Below, piece by piece: positions 1 to 5,147 of a stretch of DNA of 20,328 bases. The stretch covers positions 1-20,328 of the IMG/VR virus record IMGVR_UViG_3300024298_000052. One strand, 5' to 3'. The translations under genes were made by a program, and so were the position numbers. Positions within the stretch are counted from its first letter, which is position 1. The number at the start of each line of letters is the position of its first letter. The stretch comes from a virus. Below the pieces are notes generated by a model. It saw only the letters and a list, made by a program, of their open reading frames with translations. It was not told the origin of the DNA and searched no databases.

Positions 1-35
1 CCTTGCGCATTCATACAAGCTTCCCTGCTCCTAAA

Positions 36-434
36 ATGCCCACCTACCTCACCCTCGACTGCGCGCTGCGCTCGGAAACGGATCCTGATGCGATTGCCAA
101 CCTAGAGCGCAAGGGCTGGGTCGTCACCGTGCCGCCGTCCTACGACCCCGCGACCGAACAAGCGCCCGTCTGGGAAAACTGTGGCTGGGTGGTCAAGCCG
201 CTGCCGCCTCCGCAGCCCTACCGCGTGTCCAAGGACACCATCGTGTCGCGGGTGCTGGCTGCCGGGGAACTGAACGACCTCATCGCCCTGACCAATGGTT
301 TGCCCGAGGATCAGGCGTATCTCTGGAACAACTTCGCGTGGTTCTGGAACACGAACCCGACCATTGTTGGTATGTGTACCCAGCTCGGCCTTGACCCCGC
401 TGTCATCCTCGCCCCTGACCCCTACCTGACGTGA
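36..434 (+). CDS. Hypothetical phage structural-region protein (132 aa)
   Basis: This is a small protein of unknown function at the left edge of the late module. The ATG at 36 is preferred over the in-frame TTG at 3 because the 11 extra residues do not look like a natural N-terminus; no Shine-Dalgarno is visible. The N-terminal half has a repeated W-V-V pattern (GWVVTVPP, then CGWVVKPLPPPQP), which may be two short beta units followed by a Pro-rich hinge. The C-terminal half (from YRVSKDTIVSRV) looks helical. From memory it resembles short C-terminal helical segments found on phage tail-associated proteins, which is weak evidence. The stop overlaps the GTG start of the next gene (GTGA at 431-434), so the two are translationally coupled. 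A tail-accessory role is only an inference from position. Confidence 0.7.
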   Translation: MPTYLTLDCALRSETDPDAIANLERKGWVVTVPPSYDPATEQAPVWENCGWVVKPLPPPQPYRVSKDTIVSRVLAAGELNDLIALTNGLPEDQAYLWNNFAWFWNTNPTIVGMCTQLGLDPAVILAPDPYLT

Positions 435-658
435 TTGAGTTGGCCTCCCTCATAGTAGCCCTAGGAAAGGCCATTCCTTTCGTTTCTAGGCTACTTACCG
501 AGGTGGAGCGTATCAGGGTAGCCCAAACCCACAATGCCATCGATAAAGCCATTGCAGAGGCCCGCAAAGGGCCTTCTGTGTGCCCTAGCCCTTCTTGCCC
601 TCTCCGGGTGCTACACAACGGGGCAGGTGGACAGGTTTTTGAAGCACCCCGAGTTTAA
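431..658 (+). CDS. Small amphipathic/membrane-associated protein, possible spanin partner
   Basis: The GTG start overlaps the previous stop (GTGA) and has no Shine-Dalgarno, so it is presumably read by coupling. The first 22 residues (IELASLIVALGKAIPFVSRLL) are hydrophobic to amphipathic. A charged helix rich in E, R, K and A follows up to about residue 47. The last 28 residues, rich in Cys, Pro and Gly, have unnatural composition; they lie where the lipoprotein gene at 534 uses another frame, so that part is probably constrained by the other gene. A short N-terminal hydrophobic helix plus a charged helix, with a lipoprotein nested out of frame, recalls Rz/Rz1 spanin pairs. However, the hydrophobic segment carries K and R and is a poor transmembrane helix. 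It could instead be an unrelated peripheral protein. Confidence 0.5.
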   Translation: MIELASLIVALGKAIPFVSRLLTEVERIRVAQTHNAIDKAIAEARKGPSVCPSPSCPLRVLHNGAGGQVFEAPRV

Positions 659-737
659 GGCGGCGGCGCAGTTTGCCCCCAACTTCACCTCGGAAGTCCT
701 TCACGCTTTGGCAGAAGCGGAGAAAAAGTCGTGGTAG
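534..737 (+). CDS. Small lipoprotein, candidate outer-membrane spanin subunit
   Basis: This 67-aa protein has a textbook bacterial lipoprotein signal: a basic N-terminus (K5, R9, K12), a hydrophobic core LLCALALLAL, and a lipobox L23-S24-G25-C26. Residue +2 after the Cys is Tyr rather than Asp, so sorting to the outer membrane is expected, which implies a diderm host. The mature part is about 42 residues, mostly helical, and not Pro-rich as many Rz1 proteins are. Its first 125 bases lie out of frame inside the 431-658 gene, the architecture of nested Rz/Rz1 lysis genes, and a holin-like gene follows at once. There is no clear Shine-Dalgarno at ATG 534. An in-frame TTG at 552 would give an equally good, shorter signal peptide. 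Lipoprotein is firm; spanin is an inference from architecture and neighbours. Confidence 0.75.
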   Translation: MPSIKPLQRPAKGLLCALALLALSGCYTTGQVDRFLKHPEFKAAAQFAPNFTSEVLHALAEAEKKSW

Positions 738-747
738 GATAGGCCCG
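731..747 (+). promoter_or_regulatory. TAGGAT box 7 nt upstream of start codon 748
   Basis: GTGGTAGGATAGGC (731-744) is repeated exactly at 1491-1504, each time ending just before a start codon. TAGGAT (735-740) matches the bacterial -10 consensus at 4 of 6 positions and lies 7 nt before ATG 748. That spacing would put the transcription start at or next to the A of the ATG, giving a leaderless mRNA. The box contains the stop codon TAG of the lipoprotein gene. No convincing -35 is seen; TTGGCA at 708-713 leaves a 21-nt spacer, which is too long. The alternative reading is a weak Shine-Dalgarno AGGA spaced 8 nt from the ATG. Confidence 0.35.
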
Positions 748-894
748 ATGCTCCACGCTAAGGACTACATCGTTGCCGGGACCCCAGTTGCGGCGTCCAT
801 CACCCTCTCTCAGGTGAACCAAGTGGCGGCTCTAGTGGGCACCCTTCTCGGCATTGCATACCTACTCTGGAAGTGGCGGAGGGAGGCCAAGTGA
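748..894 (+). CDS. Small one-span membrane protein, holin-like (48 aa)
   Basis: This is a 48-aa protein with a single hydrophobic span at about residues 25-41 (QVAALVGTLLGIAYLLW) and a basic tail KWRREAK, the topology of small phage holins. The segment before the span (VAGTPVAASITLSQVNQ) matches, from memory, the G-x-x-V-x-x-x-x-S/T-L-x-x-W/V pattern of holin superfamily II-like proteins next to T7-like lysis genes. A longer in-frame reading from 673 is rejected: its extra 25 residues are basic and lie over the lipoprotein gene. The ATG at 748 follows a TAGGAT box by 7 nt and has only a weak AGGA as Shine-Dalgarno. The stop overlaps the next start (GTGA at 891-894). Together with 431 and 534 it makes a plausible lysis cassette lacking its endolysin. 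Confidence 0.65.
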   Translation: MLHAKDYIVAGTPVAASITLSQVNQVAALVGTLLGIAYLLWKWRREAK

Positions 895-1151
895 GCCCGA
901 AGTCGAAGGCGGATATGCCCTGCGACCAGCCGATGAAGAGCTGGAGGGCGGGGAAGAAGAAGGTGGTGAAGGCTTGTGCGAATGGACAGGAGAGGATCGT
1001 CCATTTCGGTGATAGCTCGATGAAGGACTATACCCAGCACCGCTCCAAGGAGCGCCGGAAGTCCTATTGCGCTAGGTCTGGAGGCATCAAAGGCGGGGAA
1101 GGCAAGCTCTCCGCCAACTACTGGGCTCGCAAGGTACTGTGGTCCTGCTAG
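891..1151 (+). CDS. Small basic conserved phage protein (86 aa)
   Basis: I recognise the pattern of a widespread small phage protein often found near tail or packaging genes. It contains KKKVVKACANGQERIVHFGD, then a run of basic residues with RSKERRKSYCARSGGI, then the ending GKLSANYWARKVLW. The family resembles proteins carrying K-V-F/H-FG, R-K-S-F/Y-x-A-R-H and KLSA-x-YWA-x-K-x-LW motifs; its biochemical role is not established. GTG 891 is chosen over GTG 873 because GGGAGG (881-886) sits 4 nt upstream and because the start overlaps the previous stop as GTGA. This is the only strong Shine-Dalgarno in the + strand module. A hairpin follows at 1155-1172. Confidence 0.8.
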   Translation: MSPKSKADMPCDQPMKSWRAGKKKVVKACANGQERIVHFGDSSMKDYTQHRSKERRKSYCARSGGIKGGEGKLSANYWARKVLWSC

Positions 1152-1154
1152 CTT

Positions 1155-1172
1155 CCTCCCCTAACGGGGAGG
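1155..1172 (+). terminator. Perfect 7-bp hairpin, possible weak terminator or RNA-processing stem
   Basis: CCTCCCC (1155-1161) pairs with GGGGAGG (1166-1172) around a TAAC tetraloop, right after the stop of the 891 gene. The stem is GC-rich and would be stable, but no T-tract follows (next bases TGGAGGGGAAAC). It is therefore not a classical intrinsic terminator. It could be a Rho-aided end, an RNA-processing site or an mRNA stabiliser. The 57-bp gap 1152-1208 is the largest gap in the window; the rest of it (1180-1208) is unusually A/T-rich for this genome and could hold a promoter, but no clear -35/-10 pair is visible. Confidence 0.35.
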
Positions 1173-1208
1173 TGGAGGGGAAACACGATTTCAGTCAAAC
1201 AAATTCCT

Positions 1209-1349
1209 ATGAGCAAATCAGGCGAGCGCTACAAGACCAAGAAGGGCAAGATGATGCACGAGAAGATGGAGGGCAAGAAGGAGCGTATGATGGAATACGG
1301 CTCGATGAAGATGCGTAACCACGGGACCTCCCGTAAGAAGTGCTCCTAA
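1209..1349 (+). CDS. Tiny Lys/Met-rich phage protein (46 aa)
   Basis: This 46-aa ORF starts MSKSGERYKTKKGKMMHEKM and ends SRKKCS. It is very rich in Lys and Met, strongly basic, and predicted to be helical in the middle. The reading frame is open from ATG 1209 to TAA 1347-1349. The next tiny gene begins one base after its stop, so both are likely one operon. There is no visible Shine-Dalgarno. Function is unknown; small highly basic proteins in this position are common in phage structural modules and may bind nucleic acid or be minor virion proteins. Confidence comes from the tight packing between genes and the matching neighbour, not from a recognised domain. Confidence 0.6.
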   Translation: MSKSGERYKTKKGKMMHEKMEGKKERMMEYGSMKMRNHGTSRKKCS

Positions 1350-1350
1350 G

Positions 1351-1491
1351 ATGCCCCTCACCAAGAAGGGGAGGCGAGTCCTTTCAGAAATGGAAAAGAC
1401 TTACGGGAAGGAAAAGGCCCAGCGGGTGTTCTACGCTATGGCCAATTCCGGCAAGCTGAAGGGTACGGATTTCAAGCGGAAGCGGCGGTAG
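1351..1491 (+). CDS. Tiny basic conserved phage protein (46 aa)
   Basis: This 46-aa protein begins MPLTKKGRRVLSEMEKTYG and continues KEKAQRVFYAMANSGKLKG, ending in a basic tail FKRKRR. The pattern P-L-T-K-K-G-x-x-V/I-x-x-x-M-x-x-x-Y-G-x-x-K-x-x-x-V-F-Y-A-x-x-N-x-G-K-L-K-G is, from memory, typical of a small protein recurrent in phage structural modules, sometimes called a transcription- or capsid-associated small protein. No verified function is known to me. Its stop TAG (1489-1491) is followed by a second in-frame TAG at 1495-1497, which is part of the box preceding the next gene. It has the same length as the gene before it and sits one base away. Confidence 0.75.
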   Translation: MPLTKKGRRVLSEMEKTYGKEKAQRVFYAMANSGKLKGTDFKRKRR

Positions 1492-1506
1492 TGGTAGGAT
1501 AGGCGT
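1491..1506 (+). promoter_or_regulatory. TAGGAT box 6 nt upstream of start codon 1507
   Basis: This is the second copy of the 14-mer GTGGTAGGATAGGC found at 731-744. TAGGAT (1495-1500) is followed by 6 nt and then ATG 1507. As at 748, the box abuts the stop codon of the preceding gene. It may be a -10 element for a leaderless transcript of the tail genes, a phage promoter, or just a weak AGGA ribosome site spaced 7 nt. The exact 14-base identity at equivalent positions in two unrelated intergenic contexts favours a functional element over chance. Confidence 0.4.
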
Positions 1507-2271
1507 ATGCCTGTCCTGTCCACAGTTGGTGCTGCCTCTTTGCGGGCGTTTGGGGCCTTCCGTCAGGGGACGGTTGCGGCCAACTTCATCTCGGCTACGG
1601 GTGGCACGGTCTACGTTGATCCGACCAACGCAGACTACAAGATTCATCAGTTTACGTCGAACGGCACGTTCGCCATCTCTGCTGCTCCAGCGAGCCCATC
1701 AGTTGAGGTGATGATGGTTGGTGGCGGCGGAAGTGGCTCGTATGGCGGCGGTGGTGCTGGTGGCTACGTATACCGATCTGCCTTCACCGTTTCCGTAGGG
1801 TCGTTCAGCGTGGTGGTTGGCGCTGGCGGTGGAGGAAATGGCGGCGACACCACGTTTGCCGGTTTGGTTGCACTTGGTGGTGGTGCTGGCAATGACCAAG
1901 CGGGTGGCAGCGGCGGTGGTGGTGTCGATAGCAATGGTGGCGCTGGCTTGCAGCCCACCTCCGCAACCGGAGGCTTGGGGAACAAGGGTGGAGACTGGAC
2001 TTCTTTTGGCAATGATGGCGGCGGCGGCGGTGCTGGCAGCGCAGGGTCTGTGCCGAATGGCGGCGATGGCGTTACAGCAGACATCATCTCGTCTTCTGGC
2101 ACCTATGCCACTTTTGCTGCCGGTGGTAGGGGCAACATCAACAGCACTTCTAGTGCATCTCCTGCTGTAGTTGCCAATTCGGGTAACGGCGGTTGGGGCG
2201 GTGGCTACAACGGGGTGTCCTTTGGCAGCGGTCAGGCTGGCATTGTCCGCATCCGCTACAAATTCCAATAA
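1507..2271 (+). CDS. Glycine-rich tail adhesin-like protein (254 aa)
   Basis: After an N-terminal region of about 70 residues (start MPVLSTVGAASLRAF), the protein becomes extremely Gly-rich from about residue 75 to 240. It has runs such as VGGGGSGSYGGGGAGGY and DGGGGGAGSAGS separated by short hydrophobic stretches, and ends QAGIVRIRYKFQ. This layout matches Gly-rich phage tail proteins, in which polyglycine II-type helices form a compact sandwich with variable receptor-binding loops, as in T-even gp38-type adhesins and related Gly-rich domains. A role at the tip of the tail or fibre in host recognition is therefore likely. The stop TAA overlaps the next ATG (TAATG at 2269-2273), coupling it to the nozzle-like gene. 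The G-rich codons also create long antisense ORFs that are artefacts. Confidence 0.75.
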   Translation: MPVLSTVGAASLRAFGAFRQGTVAANFISATGGTVYVDPTNADYKIHQFTSNGTFAISAAPASPSVEVMMVGGGGSGSYGGGGAGGYVYRSAFTVSVGSFSVVVGAGGGGNGGDTTFAGLVALGGGAGNDQAGGSGGGGVDSNGGAGLQPTSATGGLGNKGGDWTSFGNDGGGGGAGSAGSVPNGGDGVTADIISSSGTYATFAAGGRGNINSTSSASPAVVANSGNGGWGGGYNGVSFGSGQAGIVRIRYKFQ

Positions 2272-4448
2272 TGGCACGCTATTCCAAGTTTGGCGCTCTC
2301 GATTCGGCCATTGTTGACGATGGCGACGTAGGCTTCACAAAGGTGAACAACCGCCTCCGCCCTGACCAGCTCAAGGCTGGGGAGGTGGCAGAGAGCTACA
2401 ACGGGCGGATGGACATCGAAGGGGCTTGGCAGACCCGCAAGGGGCTTGAAACCTTCGGACCTACCCTGACGGCAAACACGGAGTCTATCCGACTGGTTAG
2501 CCCTCCGGTGTGGTATCTGTACGCTACGGCCAGCATCTCCTCGGCTAGCCGCTCTGGCACCACCGTAACGGTGAATACGGCCACGAATGCCTTCTCCAGC
2601 AACACGCTGGTGAACATTGCAGGGGTGAGCGGCACGATAGACCCCACGGGTAACCGGGTGATCACGGTGGTGAGCACCACCCAGTTCACGTTCACAATTC
2701 CCGGGGCCACGGGCAGCGAGACGTACACGGTGAGCTCTGGGGTGGCTGGCCCAGCCAAGCTGACGGCCACGCAAACGACTGGCGTCTACGGCTCCTGCCT
2801 GTTCTCAGACCCAGCCAGCCAGAACGCCAACTACATCATCCGGGCGACCAACCAGAACGCCATTGCCACCCCGGCTAATGGCGGGTCGTCCACGACCATC
2901 TCCTACCCTGCTGGGGTGTCCATCTCGGCGGATGTCGAGTTGCTGCAATGCTTCGACAAGGTGATTATGTTCCGCGAAGGGCAGGCGGCGCTGGAGTGGA
3001 ATGGCGACCTGTCTGGTAGCCCTGCCTTCACGGCGGTGGCCAGCGGCGTGTACACCCAGCCCGTCTACTTTGACGCAGCCGGAAACGCCTCCATCACGGA
3101 CGGCGTGGTCACTATCACGGCCAGTTCGCACGGGCTGGCGGTGGGCGACACGGTGTACGTCATCGACCGGGCGTCTTCCGAGCTTCAGGAGGGGGACTTC
3201 CCGTACACGGTGAGCGAGGTGCCCACGGCCAACAGCTTCAAGTTCCTTGGGCAGGTGCCGGACATCGCCTCTGACCGCATCGTGGTGTCCAAGAAGATAA
3301 GCTCGGGTAAGGGCTTCATCCATATGCCTGCCCCGGGCTGGGGCTACTACCACCAACGGCGCCTGTGGGTGCCGTATTGGTACGAGCCGGGTGCTGGGTC
3401 CTACACCGACAGGAATGTCAGGGACGAAATCATCGCCTCTGACATTTTGGACAGCGACACCTACGACCGCATCCAGAACCAATACCGGATTACGGCTGGC
3501 GTAGCCGACTATGTTGTTGGTCTCCAGGCCTTTGCCGAAGACAACCTCTTGGTTTTCAATCGCAATTCCATCCATCTGGTGAGGGGAATCAGCGGGTCGG
3601 TGGCAGACACCTCCGTGCAGATGGTGACATCTGAGGTAGGGTGCGTGGCTCGCCGGTCCATCCTCCAGATTGGGAATCAGGTGCTATTCCTCTCCGACAA
3701 CGGAGTTTACGCAGCCGCGTTTGGCGACCTCTACAATCTCAGAGGTGCTGGCGTACCGTTGTCGGAGCCTATTGCGGCCACAATCCAGCGCATCAACAAG
3801 GACTATGCCAACAAGGCCGTAGCCGCCTACTTCGACAACCGCTACTACCTTGCGGTGCCGCTGGATGCGTCCACGGTGAACAACGCCATCCTCATCTACA
3901 ACTTCCTGAACGGGGGCTGGGAGTCGCTGGATATGACCGGCCAGACGGGCTGGAGCATCAACAATTTCGTGGTTGCGGAGAACAGCGGGTTTGCCTCGCT
4001 GTACACCATCAGCCCCAGCGGGTCCATTCACAAGGTGGACGGGCGGGAAGACGGCAATGATCGCCTTTCCATCTTCGCTGGGGTTCCCGCCGCAATCTAC
4101 CCAATCGGAAGCAATGTCACCACTCGCCAGTATTCCTATGGAACGATGGACCGGAAGAAGTTCAATTCGTATGAACTACACATTGAGTCGTCGTCGTCGG
4201 AATCGTCGAATGCTACAATTTATTCGGAAGTGGAAAATCCGGATAGCAGCACTTTTCTGGGGTTCCTGTCCTCTATCCTTGGCTCCAATCTGGCGGTAGG
4301 CGAAGACGCCTCCGTGCGTGGTAGAATCGGGAACAAGCGCGGCTATGGCATCCAGATGACGGTGGCCCCTACCAATGGGCGACCCAAGTTGAGGGCCGTA
4401 AAGGTGCAAGCGATGCTTACCGACCCAACCATCTCTCAAGCTTCCTAA
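2271..4448 (+). CDS. Tail nozzle / packaged-DNA stabilisation-like structural protein (725 aa)
   Basis: This large beta-rich virion protein starts at ATG 2271, which overlaps the previous stop (TAATG); an in-frame upstream reading from 2193 is rejected because it runs through the Gly-rich gene. The N-terminus (LDSAIVDDGDVGFTKVNNRL) and the central segments LLVFNRNSIHLVRG and LQIGNQVLFLSDNGVYA resemble beta-propeller proteins at the distal end of short tails (P22 gp10 / T7 gp12-like nozzle proteins). Two short inserted domains share the pattern T-V-x-x-x-x-HGL/NAF-x-x-G/N-T-x-V-x-I, at roughly 2520-2745 and 3085-3250. They look like the small Ig-like or beta inserts common in phage tails and are probably surface decorations. 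A Ser-rich stretch (ESSSSESSNATI) lies near the C-terminus. The family call is by eye; a distant tail-tube role is the alternative. Confidence 0.72.
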   Translation: MARYSKFGALDSAIVDDGDVGFTKVNNRLRPDQLKAGEVAESYNGRMDIEGAWQTRKGLETFGPTLTANTESIRLVSPPVWYLYATASISSASRSGTTVTVNTATNAFSSNTLVNIAGVSGTIDPTGNRVITVVSTTQFTFTIPGATGSETYTVSSGVAGPAKLTATQTTGVYGSCLFSDPASQNANYIIRATNQNAIATPANGGSSTTISYPAGVSISADVELLQCFDKVIMFREGQAALEWNGDLSGSPAFTAVASGVYTQPVYFDAAGNASITDGVVTITASSHGLAVGDTVYVIDRASSELQEGDFPYTVSEVPTANSFKFLGQVPDIASDRIVVSKKISSGKGFIHMPAPGWGYYHQRRLWVPYWYEPGAGSYTDRNVRDEIIASDILDSDTYDRIQNQYRITAGVADYVVGLQAFAEDNLLVFNRNSIHLVRGISGSVADTSVQMVTSEVGCVARRSILQIGNQVLFLSDNGVYAAAFGDLYNLRGAGVPLSEPIAATIQRINKDYANKAVAAYFDNRYYLAVPLDASTVNNAILIYNFLNGGWESLDMTGQTGWSINNFVVAENSGFASLYTISPSGSIHKVDGREDGNDRLSIFAGVPAAIYPIGSNVTTRQYSYGTMDRKKFNSYELHIESSSSESSNATIYSEVENPDSSTFLGFLSSILGSNLAVGEDASVRGRIGNKRGYGIQMTVAPTNGRPKLRAVKVQAMLTDPTISQAS

Positions 4449-4449
4449 T

Positions 4450-5145
4450 ATGCCCGTCCTGTCCAAAGGCACTACGTTCGCCACGGGAGATGCCCCCACG
4501 GCTACCACGCTCAATAATCTGGTGGACAACGCCACCTTTGCCGCTGATGCCGTGGACAACGCCACCACTCAGCTTTCTAGCGGGGCAATCATCGTCAAAG
4601 ATTTGGGGATTACTCCAGCCAAGCTTTACACGGGCGGGCCGACTTGGACAACCGCAGGGGCGCTGACGGCCACCTCCATTCAGAACACCCCTATTGGCTC
4701 GTCTGTGGCCTCTTCCGGGGCTTTTACGACGCTTTCGGCCACGGGGACTGCCTCCATCTGCGAAGTGCTGGAAAAGGCTTCTATTTCGGCTACTTCGCTT
4801 ACGGGGACCGTTAACTTCAATGCTCTGGATGGGGCGGTGCTCTATTGCACCTCAAATGCATCTGGGGACTGGACGTTGAACGTCAGAGGCGACAGCGGAA
4901 ATACCCTGAATAGCGTAATGGCGACTGGGGACAGCCTCAGTTTGGCTATTCTGGTCACTCAGGGTGCCACGGCCTACCGCCAGTCCACTTTTCAGATCGA
5001 CGGAACCGGGGTGGTGCCGAAATGGGCCGGTGGCACGGCTCCGGGTGCTGGCAACGCCAACAGCGTAGACGCCTACACCATCACCATCTTCAAGACGGGA
5101 TCGGCTGCTTTCACCGTCTTCGCCAGTCAGACTAAATTCGCTTAA
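4450..5145 (+). CDS. Phage tail fibre-like structural protein (231 aa)
   Basis: Residues 77-102 (SIQNTPIGSSVASSGAFTTL then SATGTA) form the I-x-N-T-P-I-G-x-x-x-x-x-S/A-G-x-F-T-T-L-x-x-x-G-T motif. It recurs in phage tail-fibre proteins just before the C-terminal domain. The C-terminal region (about 112-231), with LYCTSNASGDWTLNVRGDSG, SLSLAILVTQGATAYRQ, FQIDGTGVVPKWAGGTAP and a final FTVFASQTKFA, closely matches from memory a short beta-rich domain ending many fibre proteins of tailed phages. The N-terminal 60 residues may be the attachment region. It starts 1 nt after the nozzle gene stop and is followed 2 nt later by the next ATG. Its first five residues, MPVLS, are the same as those of the Gly-rich protein at 1507. 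Confidence 0.78.
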   Translation: MPVLSKGTTFATGDAPTATTLNNLVDNATFAADAVDNATTQLSSGAIIVKDLGITPAKLYTGGPTWTTAGALTATSIQNTPIGSSVASSGAFTTLSATGTASICEVLEKASISATSLTGTVNFNALDGAVLYCTSNASGDWTLNVRGDSGNTLNSVMATGDSLSLAILVTQGATAYRQSTFQIDGTGVVPKWAGGTAPGAGNANSVDAYTITIFKTGSAAFTVFASQTKFA

Positions 5146-5147
5146 TT

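Noticed and set aside
673-747. Upstream extension of the holin-like gene
   Set aside because: The extra 25 residues are basic and lie over the lipoprotein coding region; ATG 748 gives a typical small membrane protein.
2193-2270. Upstream extension of the nozzle-like gene
   Set aside because: It would read through the 3' end of the Gly-rich gene; the TAATG overlap at 2269-2273 marks the natural start.
1699-2277. Long - strand ORF opposite the Gly-rich gene
   Set aside because: It is the complement of GGN-rich codons, giving an Ala/Thr/Ser-biased translation without motifs; the + strand frame matches a known protein type.
2805-3575. 256-aa - strand ORF opposite the nozzle-like gene
   Set aside because: Composition is R/V/G/H-biased with no domain; it is a high-GC antisense artefact of a well-supported + strand gene.
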